A stretch of DNA of 64,000 bases from Acinetobacter sp. ANC 4173 (GTDB taxonomy: Bacteria > Pseudomonadota > Gammaproteobacteria > Pseudomonadales > Moraxellaceae). The translations under genes and the position numbers were made by a program. Shown here piece after piece: positions 9,140 through 19,066 of this stretch (its first letter is position 1; each line of letters begins with the position of its first letter). The DNA lies in assembly GCF_004331255.1 (NCBI RefSeq), contig NZ_SJOF01000004.1, positions 221,033 through 285,032 on the forward strand, in the 5' to 3' direction. The notes under the pieces are model-generated. The model was not told the origin of the DNA. It worked only from the letters and a program-made list of their open reading frames with translations, and made no database searches.

Positions 9140-10046
9140 AGCTGGCTCCTATACGCGGCTGAGTCGCTTGTGGCTGCGCTTTCTTGAAAAAAGCAAAACT
9201 ATTAATGGCTGATTTCCGCTCGCCTTTCGCCAATACTTTTTCGATATACCATTGCACGATGGAAAAAACACTGGTGACGATTACATACCAAACGGCGGCA
9301 ACCATCAACAACGGAATCACTTCTTGATTACGGTTATAGATCATTTGTACGGTGTAAAAGAGTTCAGGCATTGCCAAAACATACACAATCGATGTGCCTT
9401 TAGATAAACCGACACATTCGTTAATAATCGCGGGGATAATACTGCGAATCGATTGCGGTAAAATAATCCGTGTTGTACGGCGCCACCATGACAGACCCAA
9501 TGCTGCCGCTGCTTCAAATTGACCATGATCGACAGACAAAATCCCACCACGGATGACTTCCGCGGTATAAGCGCTTTGTACAATCACCAAACCGACTAAA
9601 GCCGTTGAGAACTGATCCAGTGCATTGATGGTTTTAAACTGAGCAAAGACCGTGTCGGTAAAAGGCACACCGACATTGATATATTCATATAAATAAGAAA
9701 AGTTATAGAGAATAATCAACACCAACAGCAGTGGTAATGATCTGAACATCCAGATATACACCCATGCCAGTGAGCGAATTAACCATGAGGAAGACAGCCT
9801 CATCATGGCCACAACAGTGCCCAAAATTAAACTAAACACGATTGACCAAAAGGTCAGTTTCAGGGTCATCAACAAGCCCTGAAGAATCGCAGGGTCAAAG
9901 AACCACTGTCGAAAAACAGACCAGCCCCAGTTTTTGTTGGAAAAAATCGACTCAGCAACCACTGCAATAATTAATATCGAAAATGCCACACCAATGTAAC
10001 GCAGTGGATGACGCGCTGGAACGATTTTATAGTGCTCTAAACTCAT
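9129..10046 (-). CDS. polar amino acid ABC importer, permease subunit (TcyL/HisM type)
   Basis: 305 aa inner-membrane protein. An N-terminal helix (residues 16-32) is followed by a block of hydrophobic segments ([35 protein letters not shown]) and the cytoplasmic EAA loop ([20 protein letters not shown]) that docks to the ATPase. It is somewhat longer than typical 220-250 aa His/Glu permeases, with extra residues at both ends. Its start overlaps the GNAT stop by ATGA, implying coupled translation. Only one permease is encoded, so a homodimeric channel is likely, in contrast to the TcyL/TcyM pair of B. subtilis. Confidence 0.9.
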   Translation of the reverse strand: MSLEHYKIVPARHPLRYIGVAFSILIIAVVAESIFSNKNWGWSVFRQWFFDPAILQGLLMTLKLTFWSIVFSLILGTVVAMMRLSSSWLIRSLAWVYIWMFRSLPLLLVLIILYNFSYLYEYINVGVPFTDTVFAQFKTINALDQFSTALVGLVIVQSAYTAEVIRGGILSVDHGQFEAAAALGLSWWRRTTRIILPQSIRSIIPAIINECVGLSKGTSIVYVLAMPELFYTVQMIYNRNQEVIPLLMVAAVWYVIVTSVFSIVQWYIEKVLAKGERKSAINSFAFFKKAQPQATQPRIGASYDH

Positions 10047-10591
10047 GCGACCTCCTTTTGCAGTAAGGTCTTTCTAAAAGGAAGCCCACCGTGTAAAGGT
10101 GCGCCAATATAGCGATCAAAATTAAAATCTGGGGTGAGTTCAAACTGCGGTTCATACCCTAGGCTCAAATACAATTTCACGGCTGGAATCTGTTTAAACC
10201 CTGTGGTGAGAAAGATTTTGCGATACCCCGCAGCAAGTGCACTTCGTTCAAGCTCTTTGACTATTTTTGCAGCCAGCCCTTGTTTACGTAAGTTTTGATG
10301 TGACCAAATCCGTTTCAGCTCTGCGGTTTCTGCGTCATAGCGTTTATAGGCACCCATTGCAATCACTTCATCATCACGTTTCAGCACCACAAACAAGCCA
10401 TGCGGCGGTAAAAAATCTTCCGCGCCTTCATAGCGTTCCCGATGTGTGGCTTTTTTACGTTCATCAATGACTTGAGCATCTTGGCGTGCAAAAAAGTCAC
10501 CATAAATTTCTTCATATTCTGCAAATAACTGATCAAGTAAAGGCTGTGCTTCAGGCACATCAACAGGCATTTGGATAAATTTTTCTTGCAT
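10043..10591 (-). CDS. GNAT family N-acetyltransferase (SnaA/YxeL-like role proposed)
   Basis: 182 aa with the GNAT acetyl-CoA motif A in a form like NLRKQGLAAKIVKELERSAL (Q/RxxGxA) and a central ETAELKRIWSHQ strand-helix element. It is placed between the substrate-binding lipoproteins and the permease, with a 4-bp overlap to the latter and a good AGAGG ribosome site. In the B. subtilis ytm and yxe operons the equivalent acetyltransferase N-acetylates the imported S-substituted cysteine so that the monooxygenase can act on it. That role is proposed here from operon context; the sequence alone says only GNAT. Confidence 0.85.
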   Translation of the reverse strand: MQEKFIQMPVDVPEAQPLLDQLFAEYEEIYGDFFARQDAQVIDERKKATHRERYEGAEDFLPPHGLFVVLKRDDEVIAMGAYKRYDAETAELKRIWSHQNLRKQGLAAKIVKELERSALAAGYRKIFLTTGFKQIPAVKLYLSLGYEPQFELTPDFNFDRYIGAPLHGGLPFRKTLLQKEVA

Positions 10592-10600
10592 AACGACCTC

Positions 10601-11569
10601 TTATTTATCCTGAATCAGTGGGTTAATCACTGATTGTGGAATTCCTTCATTTTGTAAATTCCAACGTGATAGCACTTGGCTATATTTGCCATTCGCAATG
10701 ACACCGTTTATAGATGTTTGAATGGCATTCACCAGACCTGTGCCTTTTTTGACGGCAACTGCAACGGACCATGTCCCATCTAAGGTGCCCACTGCTTTAA
10801 TATTGGCACCATTGGCTTGTTGCCATACCCCCATCACATTGGGAATCAGGTAAGCATCGACACGACCAGACTGCAATGCCAAATTTGCAGCTGCACCGTC
10901 TTCTAAATAAATGGGCTGTGCTGGATTCAGCCCTTTTTGCTGATTGTTTTTAATCCAGTTCAACAGCAGCCGTTCCTGATTGGTGCCAGAACCGACCACG
11001 ATTTTGAGTCCCGCAATATCATCAGGCGTTTTAATCGCTTGGATTTTGCTGTCTTTGGTCACATAAAAAGCCAACATGTCTTGACGATAGGTCGCAAAGT
11101 CATATTTCTGCTTACGCAGTTCGGTGACCGCAATATTGCTGAGTACGGCATCGAATTTTCCCGATGCCAAACCGAGCGGCCAGTTCTCCCACGAACTTGG
11201 AATCACCTGAAGTTTGAGACCTAAACTGTCGGCAATCAGCTGTGCAATATCAATTTCACTGCCTATACGAGTCTGGTTATCTTCCGCCAAAACATGGAGG
11301 GGTGGAAAACTGTTGGTTCCCACAGTAACAGTAAAATAGCCCTTATTTACAAACTTAAAACCTTGCGGCAATTGAGCAATAGCCTCCGCATTTTTAGCAC
11401 TACGAATAGCCACCATGTTATTTCTTAAAGTCTGTTGCTCTTTTGCCGAAAACTCAGTTTTCAAACGATGTTCTTGCGTATGAGTTGCTTTCTCATTGTT
11501 ATAGCAACCCGTGATGCTTAGAGTCGCCAGTGTCAGACCAAAAACCACCGCTGTCTGGGCGTTGTACAT
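10601..11569 (-). CDS. amino acid ABC transporter substrate-binding lipoprotein, copy 2
   Basis: 322 aa type II periplasmic binding protein (SBP_bac_3 family). The signal peptide ends in a lipobox, LSITGC (Cys22), so it should be membrane-anchored. Family hallmarks are [40 protein letters not shown] and the hinge segment GLKIVVGSGTN. It is clearly a paralogue of the gene immediately upstream (11571-12572): the two share near-identical blocks such as VGSGTNQE and FATYRQD. It starts 1 bp after its neighbour's stop with a GGGAG ribosome site. Ligand is unknown; S-substituted cysteine is proposed from context. Confidence 0.9.
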   Translation of the reverse strand: MYNAQTAVVFGLTLATLSITGCYNNEKATHTQEHRLKTEFSAKEQQTLRNNMVAIRSAKNAEAIAQLPQGFKFVNKGYFTVTVGTNSFPPLHVLAEDNQTRIGSEIDIAQLIADSLGLKLQVIPSSWENWPLGLASGKFDAVLSNIAVTELRKQKYDFATYRQDMLAFYVTKDSKIQAIKTPDDIAGLKIVVGSGTNQERLLLNWIKNNQQKGLNPAQPIYLEDGAAANLALQSGRVDAYLIPNVMGVWQQANGANIKAVGTLDGTWSVAVAVKKGTGLVNAIQTSINGVIANGKYSQVLSRWNLQNEGIPQSVINPLIQDK

Positions 11570-11570
11570 T

Positions 11571-12572
11571 TTAGTCTCCCAACCCCAGCGGGTTGATTAC
11601 AGAATGCTGAATCGCTTCTGCCTGTGCCCCCCAGCGCACTAAGACTTTTTGATACTCGCCTGTTTGAATTACCCCATTTAAAGCGGTCTGCACGGCATCG
11701 GCCAAGCCACCGCCTTTTTTCAGTGTGACCCCCAATTCGGCAGGTCGTGTTCCACCGCCGAGTGCTGTGCCTGCCAAACGGATTTTTGCACCATTTGCCG
11801 CTTGCCATGCGTAAGCGACATTAGGGCCAAATAAAGCATCAACCCGCCCAGACTGGAGTGCCAAACTTGCAGATGCGCCATCATCGTAATAAAGTGCTTG
11901 TCCCGGTGGCAGACCTTTCTTTTTGTTGTGCTCAATCCAGTCCAGCAGTACTTTTTCCTGATTGGTACCAGAACCGACAATCACTTTTAAACCAGAAATA
12001 TCCTCGGGACCTTTGATGGCTTTGACTTTACTTTTCTCTGAGACATAAAAAGCCAATACATCTTGACGATAAGTCGCAAAGTCGAATTTCTCCTTACGTT
12101 CTTTGGTCACGGTGACATTGGCAATGGCTGCATCATATTTGCCACTAAGGACACCTAAAGGCCAGTCTTCCCATGAAGTGCGAACCAATTTCAGCTTTAA
12201 GCCCAAACTGTCTGCAATCAAACGGGCAATATCAATTTCTGTTCCAATATAAGTTTGGTTATCAGGACCTAACACACTTAGAGGCGGTGCGCCTGAAATT
12301 GTAGCAACGGTAAAATAACCTGCATTTACAAATTTAAAATCTTTCGGAACTTTTTGGCTGGCTTCCGCATTTTGAGCAACATGAATAGGCGTCATATTCT
12401 GTTTTAATTTGGCCAGCTCACGACTATAAAAATCGGTTTTATCGGTCGCTTTTGCAGACTCGGCTGTTGAGCTAGCCGTTTGCGTTGATGCTTGTTCTTT
12501 ACTGCATCCAACCAGAGAAACACCAACCAACAGTGCCAAACCAATCGCCAAAGGTGTTTTATTCAACCGCAT
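11571..12572 (-). CDS. amino acid ABC transporter substrate-binding lipoprotein, copy 1
   Basis: 333 aa, SBP_bac_3 family. The ATG at 12572 is chosen because it has an AAGGAA ribosome site and gives a clean lipoprotein signal, [11 protein letters not shown]... with lipobox SLVGC (Cys23); an upstream in-frame start at 12599 would bury this. It overlaps the monooxygenase gene before it by 14 bp. Binding-fold motifs include [39 protein letters not shown] and VIVGSGTN. The tandem pair of binding proteins mirrors TcyJ/TcyK in the B. subtilis ytm operon and suggests that two related ligands feed one permease. Confidence 0.9.
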   Translation of the reverse strand: MRLNKTPLAIGLALLVGVSLVGCSKEQASTQTASSTAESAKATDKTDFYSRELAKLKQNMTPIHVAQNAEASQKVPKDFKFVNAGYFTVATISGAPPLSVLGPDNQTYIGTEIDIARLIADSLGLKLKLVRTSWEDWPLGVLSGKYDAAIANVTVTKERKEKFDFATYRQDVLAFYVSEKSKVKAIKGPEDISGLKVIVGSGTNQEKVLLDWIEHNKKKGLPPGQALYYDDGASASLALQSGRVDALFGPNVAYAWQAANGAKIRLAGTALGGGTRPAELGVTLKKGGGLADAVQTALNGVIQTGEYQKVLVRWGAQAEAIQHSVINPLGLGD

Positions 12573-13902
12573 GAAGCTGTTCCTTTTCTGATGGTTCAAA
12601 TTGATTGTCTGGTCGCTTTAAACCAAAACTAGCGCGTAAAGTGGTGCCTGGATATTCAGTACGATATAGCCCACGCTGTTGCAGCAATGGCACAACTTTT
12701 TCAATAAAGGTATCTAAAGTTTTAGGGGTTGCACCCGCAATAATGAAGCCATCTGCCGCCTCTTCTTTTACCCACAGTTCCAACTGATCTGCGACTTCTT
12801 CTACCGTTCCAGCAAAAGGTGGACGAGGAGTTGCCGCTTGCAGTGCAACCTGACGCAAAGTTAAATTCTCTGCTTTGGCTTTACGTTTAATTTCATCCGT
12901 GCCGCTTTTGAAGCTGTTTTCACCCAGTGTGCCCAGTTCTGGAAAAGGTGCATCGAGTTCATACTGAGAAAAATCATGATGTTCAAAGAAACGGCCTAAA
13001 TAATTCAGCGCGTCGTCTATCGTCACCAATGCAGCAGTTTCAAGATATTGATGCTCTACGTCTTCAGCAGAATCTCCAATCAAAACCCCAATCCCTTGGA
13101 AAATCAGCAAATCATCTGCGTCACGACCATTCTTAATCACTTGTTGTTTCACATCTAAGTAAAACGCTTGTGCTTCTTCCAAAGAGGCTTGATGGGTAAA
13201 AATGGCATCGGCATGTTTTGCGGCTAATGCACGACCTGCGCCGGATGCTCCGGCTTGGAATAGAATCGGGCGGTCTTGTGGTGAACGCTCCACATTGAGG
13301 GGGCCTGCCACTTCAAAGTGTTTTCCTTTGTGATTTAACGTATGTAATTTACTGCGTTCAAAAAATTGCCCTGTTTCTTTATTGCGAACGAAAGCACCTT
13401 CACCCCACGAATCCCAAAGCCCTTTAGCCACTTGCAAATATTCATCTGCAATTTCATAACGTTGACTGTGCTCAGGATGCTGCTTGCGGGTATGATTTTT
13501 TGCAGTACCTTCAAGTGGTGTGGTCACCACATTCCATCCTGCACGTCCACCACTTAAATGATCCAGACTGGCAAACTGACGCGCAATCGTAAACGGTTCA
13601 CTATATGAGGTCGATACTGTACCCACCAAACCAATATTTTTGGTCACACTGGCTAAGGCTGAAAGCAACGTAATCGGTTCAAAACGATTCAGAAAATGGG
13701 GAATCGATTTTTCATTGATATATAGACCATCCGCCACAAAGACAAAATCAAACTTTGCCTGTTCTGCTTGAAGTGCGACATTTTTGGCAAAGTCAAAATT
13801 GATGCTGGCATCAACTACTGCTTCAGGATGGCGCCATGCAGACATATTTCCGTTTGCACCGTGTAAGATAGTTCCAAGGCGAATTTGTTTGTTATTACTC
13901 AT
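12559..13902 (-). CDS. FMNH2-dependent monooxygenase, NtaA/SnaA/DszA family (CmoJ/YxeK-like)
   Basis: 447 aa luciferase-like flavin monooxygenase. Typical family blocks are [20 protein letters not shown] at the N-terminus, [20 protein letters not shown] in the middle and [20 protein letters not shown] further on. These match the long DszA/NtaA class that uses reduced FMN and O2 to cleave C-S or C-N bonds. The ATG at 13902 is preferred, with an AGAGGTC ribosome site, 1 bp from the upstream amidohydrolase stop; an in-frame start at 13935 overlaps that gene. The B. subtilis relatives YxeK and CmoJ oxidise N-acetylated S-substituted cysteines. No flavin reductase gene is present, so FMNH2 must come from elsewhere. 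Confidence 0.88.
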   Translation of the reverse strand: MSNNKQIRLGTILHGANGNMSAWRHPEAVVDASINFDFAKNVALQAEQAKFDFVFVADGLYINEKSIPHFLNRFEPITLLSALASVTKNIGLVGTVSTSYSEPFTIARQFASLDHLSGGRAGWNVVTTPLEGTAKNHTRKQHPEHSQRYEIADEYLQVAKGLWDSWGEGAFVRNKETGQFFERSKLHTLNHKGKHFEVAGPLNVERSPQDRPILFQAGASGAGRALAAKHADAIFTHQASLEEAQAFYLDVKQQVIKNGRDADDLLIFQGIGVLIGDSAEDVEHQYLETAALVTIDDALNYLGRFFEHHDFSQYELDAPFPELGTLGENSFKSGTDEIKRKAKAENLTLRQVALQAATPRPPFAGTVEEVADQLELWVKEEAADGFIIAGATPKTLDTFIEKVVPLLQQRGLYRTEYPGTTLRASFGLKRPDNQFEPSEKEQLHAVE

Positions 13903-13903
13903 A

Positions 13904-15055
13904 TTAGACCTCTGCGTTTTTATGAATAGACTCAAGTGCTTGTGTTGCTAAGGCAGCAAAGTACTGAGCAGCTGGATAAATTAAGGATTCATTGGGTTGA
14001 TATTGCGGATGGTGCAGACCGAAGTGACTGGCACTGCCGATACTGACAAAGGCACCCGGGATCTGTTCTAAATAGGCGCCAAAGTCTTCACCGATCAAAT
14101 AAAGTGGCGCATCTTGCACCTCATAACCTTGCGCATGTGCAACGCTTTGGCTCAGTTCAGTCCATGTTGCAGTGTTAATTAATGCAGCGGGGCCATTGTC
14201 CCAATCCACAGCAATCTCAACTGAATGAGCAAGTGCAATACCTTGTGCAATTTGTTTAAGTTTTTGTTCAACTGCTAAGCGAACCTCTGGAGAATGGGTT
14301 CGTACCGTACCCTCCAAGTGCGCTTCTTCTGGCAAGATGTTCCAACTGGTGCCTGCATGCACTTGGGTGATACTGACCACACAGGTGTCCAAATTATTAA
14401 TGCTGCGACTGGCAATGGTTTGCACTGCACTAATCAACTGTGCCGCGACCACAATCGGGTCTTTGGTTTCATGCGGACGACCTGCATGACCGCCTTTGCC
14501 TTTAATCACAATCTTGAATCGATCGACGTTGGCATAAAATCCACCAGCACGTGTCGCAAAAGTGCCTAGAGGTAACTCAGGGACATTATGAAAACCGAAA
14601 ATGGCGGATACATCTTCCAAGGCACCACTATTGATTACCTCATAAGCACCACTATAGGTTTCTTCAGCGGGCTGAAAAATAACGCGTACCGTACCTTTTA
14701 ATTCAGACGCTTGCGCTTTGAGTAAAATCGCAGCGCCTAAAATGGTCGAGCTATGCAAATCATGTCCGCAGGCATGCATGACCCCATCGTGAGTCGAACG
14801 AAAGTCTTGCTCAATCTCTTCATGAATGGGTAACGCATCAATATCTGCACGAATAGCGACAATTGGATGACCACTGCCAATATCCGCAATCAGTCCTGTT
14901 TTTAAACCCCAAGTTGAAGTTTCAATGCCGTATTCAGACAGCCATTGTTTTAACTTATCGGTGGTTTGAAATTCTTGCCCTGATAATTCTGGATGACGGT
15001 GTAACGCATGTCTCCAACTCAGCAACTGCTGTTCAAGTAATGGTCTATTTGACAT
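13904..15055 (-). CDS. cytoplasmic M20 amidohydrolase / N-acetylcysteine deacetylase-like (YxeP/SndA-like)
   Basis: 383 aa M20D peptidase-fold enzyme without a signal peptide. Metal-site motifs are [50 protein letters not shown] and GEDFGAYLE. The ATG at 15055 has a GGAGA ribosome site at good spacing; a start at 15079 is possible but lacks one. It sits between two flavin monooxygenase genes. In the B. subtilis S-(2-succino)cysteine and S-methylcysteine routes the equivalent YxeP or SndA removes the N-acetyl group to free cysteine. That is the best functional guess here. Confidence 0.87.
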   Translation of the reverse strand: MSNRPLLEQQLLSWRHALHRHPELSGQEFQTTDKLKQWLSEYGIETSTWGLKTGLIADIGSGHPIVAIRADIDALPIHEEIEQDFRSTHDGVMHACGHDLHSSTILGAAILLKAQASELKGTVRVIFQPAEETYSGAYEVINSGALEDVSAIFGFHNVPELPLGTFATRAGGFYANVDRFKIVIKGKGGHAGRPHETKDPIVVAAQLISAVQTIASRSINNLDTCVVSITQVHAGTSWNILPEEAHLEGTVRTHSPEVRLAVEQKLKQIAQGIALAHSVEIAVDWDNGPAALINTATWTELSQSVAHAQGYEVQDAPLYLIGEDFGAYLEQIPGAFVSIGSASHFGLHHPQYQPNESLIYPAAQYFAALATQALESIHKNAEV

Positions 15056-15068
15056 CAATTTCTCCAAC

Positions 15069-16073
15069 TCAAGCTGCAAGCACAGCGTGCTGCGCCAGTA
15101 AAGTTAGAGATTTCAGACGCGTTGCATGATCCAACAGTGGTGATTCGACAATAAATTCATGAATTCCATATTGTTGATGCAAAGCGTGTAATTGCTGATG
15201 AATATCATCGGCAGTACCTTTAATAATGTTCAGCTGCTCTTTTTTAAGGCTTTTAATCGCAGATTGAGCTTGTCGCGAAAACTCTTGCCCACTTTGCTCA
15301 TTCGGAATCTTTACCCTTTGACCATTCTCAAGTTCTAAGGTCCACACCGACAGTCCTGCTGCCAGTTCTTCCGCTTGATCACGGCTATCCGCCACAATAA
15401 TTTGTGCTGCAACAATGGCCCGTTCCCCTGCCGAATGGTGTGAGTAGGTCTGCAACGCATCTTGAAGTAAGGTGGCATCGCCATTTAAATGCGCAGCAAA
15501 TACGAAGTTCCAGCCTAAATCTGCTGCAAGTCGAGCGCTTTCAATGCTTGCCCCCAATAAGAACTTTTCTGCACTTTGCTGAGGTATGGGTGTTGCAGCA
15601 ACCTGATCAGGCTGATTTCGATCTAATTTTGCATTCAAATAATGATCTAATGCCTGTAGCTGCGCTTTAAAGTTGCCCTTTTGCGTTTGGTCTAACCCAA
15701 GTTGTAATGCCTGCGTTGAAACAGGAAAACCACCAGGTGCTTTGCCTACGCCCAAGTCCACGCGGTCATGTGCCAAATTTGCCAAAACATTAAAATTTTC
15801 CGCAACTTTATAAGGGCTATAGTGCTGTAACATTACCCCGCCCGAGCCAATTCGAATGCTTTTAGTCTGTGCCAATAACCATGCAATCAAGATTTCAGGT
15901 GATGGACTTGATAATAGCGCTGTGGAATGGTGCTCAGCCACCCAATAACGATAGAACCCTAACGCTTCTGCTGTTTGAGCAATTTGCAAGGCATTTTTAA
16001 ATGACTGTTCCGCGCTGATACCTTCGGCTCTTGGGCATTTATCCAATATGCTTAATTTATAACTCAGCCCCAT
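15069..16073 (-). CDS. luciferase-like FMN-dependent oxidoreductase, MsnO8/CmoO-like
   Basis: 334 aa LLM-class flavin oxidoreductase of the short type. Signature blocks are YKLSILDKCP at the N-terminus, GFYRYWVAEHHSTALLSSPS, RIGSGGVMLQHYSPYKVAEN and DLGVGKAPGG. This group includes B. subtilis YtmO/CmoO in the S-methylcysteine operon. It is the first gene of the 8-gene minus-strand operon; its ATG (16073) lies 115 bp from the first copy of a 15-bp direct repeat in the divergent control region. Together with the 12559 enzyme it makes a pair of unrelated-length monooxygenases, as in the ytm operon. Confidence 0.87.
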   Translation of the reverse strand: MGLSYKLSILDKCPRAEGISAEQSFKNALQIAQTAEALGFYRYWVAEHHSTALLSSPSPEILIAWLLAQTKSIRIGSGGVMLQHYSPYKVAENFNVLANLAHDRVDLGVGKAPGGFPVSTQALQLGLDQTQKGNFKAQLQALDHYLNAKLDRNQPDQVAATPIPQQSAEKFLLGASIESARLAADLGWNFVFAAHLNGDATLLQDALQTYSHHSAGERAIVAAQIIVADSRDQAEELAAGLSVWTLELENGQRVKIPNEQSGQEFSRQAQSAIKSLKKEQLNIIKGTADDIHQQLHALHQQYGIHEFIVESPLLDHATRLKSLTLLAQHAVLAA

Positions 16074-16391
16074 TTTCTATTTTCCAAAAGATATAAAGTT
16101 GGGACCTATTAAACTAATTTTCGCTTTAAAAATTAAATATTAAATAAACTTAAAGTTATATAAAAAAGAGAAAAAACAGAGCCAATTAAAAAAACAATCG
16201 ATTATAAAAAATAATGAATTAATTATTCAAATATTCAAAATAAAACTTCCAATTAAAAGTGATATTAAAATGACTATTTAATATTTAACAATAAAAAAAC
16301 AATCGATATATTGACTTACCAGAGTCGGCACACTCACCTGCTTATTGATTTAAAAAAACCTCTCCGAATTACATCATCATTGGAAAATATA
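16074..16391. promoter_or_regulatory. divergent control region of the sulfur operon and TonB-dependent receptor
   Basis: 318 bp, extremely AT-rich, between the divergent monooxygenase (16073, minus) and receptor (16392, plus) starts. It contains two exact copies of AAAAAAACAATCGAT (16188-16202 and 16293-16307) spaced exactly 105 bp start to start, one near each gene. No dedicated regulator gene sits nearby, so a global sulfur regulator such as CysB is a candidate, which is inference. Confidence 0.6.
16188..16307 (+). repeat. 15-bp direct repeat pair, 105 bp apart
   Basis: AAAAAAACAATCGAT occurs at 16188-16202 and again at 16293-16307 with no mismatch. Each contains the self-complementary core ATCGAT. 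A period of 105 bp is ten helical turns, so both copies lie on the same DNA face, as expected for cooperative regulator binding or looping. Confidence 0.6.
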
Positions 16392-18929
16392 ATGCTGCAC
16401 ACCAAGTTAATACAGCCTCAGCCTGAAAAGCCGGGTTTTAAAATATCACTCCTTCATCAATCCATTTTTTTTGCATTAACTTGCGGAATTACCGGCTCAA
16501 TCTACGCTGAAGATATTCAGCAAAAAACCGTAACATCCGTTGAAAAAGAAGATGTTCAACAACTCGAAAGCGTGGTGGTCGTAGGCAACCGTGGTGGTAT
16601 TCGTACCATCACTGAAAGCCCTGCACCCGTAGACGTGATTAGTGGTGAACAACTCCTCAAACAAGGCAATACCCTCGCGCTAAGAGACATTTTGGCCAAA
16701 GTAATTCCCTCTTTTAGTGTGGCTACTGTGCCTAGCCAGCCCGATGGTTACGGAGCTGTTGCCCGTTCTGCGGGTTTACGTGGTTTGGGTGGTGGGCATA
16801 CGCTTGTTCTCGTGAATGGGAAACGTCGTCATGTCGGGGCTTTGGCCATTAATAAATACGGCTTTGGCGAGGGCTACCAAGCAGCGGACTTAGACCTGAT
16901 CCCAATTGGTGCTATTGCACGAGTTGAAGTTTTACGTGATGGTGCAGCCGCTCAATACGGTTCTGATGCCATTGCAGGGGTCATCAATATTGTGCTCAAA
17001 TCGGCAGATAATGGCGGCAATATTAGTGCCACCTATGGCGGGCGAGAACACTATGATGGAACGGGTCGAAACGGAGAAACCTTCCAACTGAATACCAACG
17101 TTGGTGCACCACTGGGTCAAGAAGGTTTTATCAATTTGGGTTTTGACCTAAAAAATCAGGATGCTACCACCCGTGCTGGCCCTGTTTCAGGCAATATTTA
17201 TTCAAAAGTAAATGGTCAAGATGACCCACGCGAAGCCACGGTAGATCGTAATTTAAATAAATTGGGTTTGCCTTCGGTTGAACAACTTAATGTTTCTGCA
17301 AATGCTGAACTGCCTTTGAGTAAAGCCGCAACCTTATATAGTTACACCACCGCAGGCTGGCGCGATGCCTCGACTGGTGCCTCTTACCGTCGCCCGAACT
17401 CTAGATCGGGTATTGTTGAAATATTCCCGAATGGTACGACACCCGATGTCATTTTAAATGAAACAGATGTGCAAACTGTTTGGGGACTAAAAGGTGATGA
17501 TGTACTCAGTTGGGCATGGGATGCGAGTAGTTCTTATGGCAAAAATACACAAGATCACTCTACGCGAAACAACCTCAATCCATCTCTTGGACCCTCTAGC
17601 CCGACTTCATTTGGGCTGCAAAGATATGAAGCATATCAATGGGTCAGCAATCTTGACCTGAAGAAAACCTTCGATATTGGTTTTGGTGCCAATCCACTGA
17701 GTGTTGCTTGGGGACTAGACTATCGTAAAGAAGGTTGGGCATCTAAAGCCACTGATCCTTTAGCCTATAAAAATGGCGGTTATATTATTCCTACAGGTGA
17801 TAATGCAGGTTTACCTGCAACCGTTGGAACCTTTGGTGCCCGGGTGTTACTACCTGAAGATGAAGCCGATATTAGCCGGACTAACACGGCTGCCTATTTA
17901 GATTTAGGATTAGATGTAACCAAGAACTGGTTTGTGGGTTTAGCAGGTCGTTTCGAGCATTATGATGACAGTTCGGGCGATACCTTTAACGGTAAAATTA
18001 ACAGCCGTTATGAGTTCAACCCACAACTGGCGGTACGCGGAACAGCCAGCACAGGCTTTATTGCCCCCTCTTTATATCAACAAGGTTTTGCCAGTACGGG
18101 CATTGTAAGTACGGTAAACAATGGCGTTCGCTCAGATGTCTACAGTAAATCGGTGCGTACCGATTCTGCATTAGGCAAAGCTTTAGGTGCAGAGGCCCTC
18201 GATCCTACCGAATCGACTAACTTCTCACTGGGTTTAACGTATAGCCCATTCAAGAACTTTAATCTTGCAGTCGATGCTTATCGTATTGAATTAAAAGACC
18301 GTATTGCGTCCACGGCAGGTCTTACAGGAACTGGCATCAATAACATCTTGGCAGCAAACGGTTTTTCTAACGTCAACTATGTCACCTACTATGCCAACTT
18401 ATTTGATACAGAAACCAATGGGGTCGATGTTGTTGCGGACTATACCCAACAGCTGAATAAATATGGTCGTATCCGCTGGAGCTTGGGCTTCAACTGGAAT
18501 GAAACCGATATTACAGCAATTGCAGATAATCCAAGCCAGTTAGACGGTATCAACATTGATCGTATCACCCGTCGCACCAAAGGCATGATCACCGATGCAG
18601 ATCCGAAAACCAAATTCACGTTGGCTGCGAATTGGCAATACGCAAAACTGGATTTAAATACGCGCCTGTCCCGTTATGGCAGTTACATTGCACGCAGCGA
18701 AACAGCGGCGACAGACCAAACTTTTGATGCTAAATGGATTGTAGACCTAGATGCGACCTATAACCTTACAGACAGCCTGTCCTTTACTTTAGGCGCAGAT
18801 AACGTGTTCAACACCTACCCTGAAAAATCCAACATTGTCGATGGCTTAGGTGAAAACTACTATGCTCAGCTTTCGCCTTTTGGACTGTATGGTGGTTATT
18901 ACTATGGACGTGTCAATTACCGCTTCTAA
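16392..18929 (+). CDS. TonB-dependent outer-membrane receptor
   Basis: 845 aa from the ATG at 16392, which has a GGAAAA ribosome site; a TTG start at 16311 is less likely. A long signal sequence (hydrophobic SIFFALTCGITGS, then YAED near residue 39) is followed by a TonB-box-like LESVVVVG (58-65). Next come a plug domain (RSAGLRGLGGGHTLVLVNGK, ARVEVLRDGAAAQYGSDAIA) and a beta-barrel ending in YGRVNYRF with a terminal Phe. It faces the S-cysteine operon across a shared control region, and GST and tonB-exbBD genes follow. The substrate cannot be read from the sequence, but context favours an organosulfur compound rather than a siderophore. No Fur-box-like sequence was seen upstream. Confidence 0.92.
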   Translation: MLHTKLIQPQPEKPGFKISLLHQSIFFALTCGITGSIYAEDIQQKTVTSVEKEDVQQLESVVVVGNRGGIRTITESPAPVDVISGEQLLKQGNTLALRDILAKVIPSFSVATVPSQPDGYGAVARSAGLRGLGGGHTLVLVNGKRRHVGALAINKYGFGEGYQAADLDLIPIGAIARVEVLRDGAAAQYGSDAIAGVINIVLKSADNGGNISATYGGREHYDGTGRNGETFQLNTNVGAPLGQEGFINLGFDLKNQDATTRAGPVSGNIYSKVNGQDDPREATVDRNLNKLGLPSVEQLNVSANAELPLSKAATLYSYTTAGWRDASTGASYRRPNSRSGIVEIFPNGTTPDVILNETDVQTVWGLKGDDVLSWAWDASSSYGKNTQDHSTRNNLNPSLGPSSPTSFGLQRYEAYQWVSNLDLKKTFDIGFGANPLSVAWGLDYRKEGWASKATDPLAYKNGGYIIPTGDNAGLPATVGTFGARVLLPEDEADISRTNTAAYLDLGLDVTKNWFVGLAGRFEHYDDSSGDTFNGKINSRYEFNPQLAVRGTASTGFIAPSLYQQGFASTGIVSTVNNGVRSDVYSKSVRTDSALGKALGAEALDPTESTNFSLGLTYSPFKNFNLAVDAYRIELKDRIASTAGLTGTGINNILAANGFSNVNYVTYYANLFDTETNGVDVVADYTQQLNKYGRIRWSLGFNWNETDITAIADNPSQLDGINIDRITRRTKGMITDADPKTKFTLAANWQYAKLDLNTRLSRYGSYIARSETAATDQTFDAKWIVDLDATYNLTDSLSFTLGADNVFNTYPEKSNIVDGLGENYYAQLSPFGLYGGYYYGRVNYRF

Positions 18930-18946
18930 AAACATTTAAACCTAAA

Positions 18947-19030
18947 TACTTTGGTGAAATTTCAATATCGCCTATGTCATTTTGACTATTCAGAATGGCG
19001 ATTGCTTAAATGCTAGATTTCACCAAAGTA
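18947..19030. repeat. 84-bp nested inverted repeat between receptor and GST genes
   Basis: A perfect 14-bp outer pair, TACTTTGGTGAAAT (18947-18960) and ATTTCACCAAAGTA (19017-19030), encloses an inner pair ATCGCC (18967-18972) / GGCGAT (18997-19002). No T-run follows on either strand. It may be a processing or attenuation hairpin between the two genes, or a small mobile element. Confidence 0.65.
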
Positions 19031-19066
19031 CTGCTTCACACACATCCAAAATTTTTGAGAAAATAT

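Noticed and set aside
16311..16391. TTG start extending the TonB-dependent receptor by 27 residues
   Set aside because: The ATG at 16392 has a ribosome site and gives a proper signal sequence; the extension is not signal-like.
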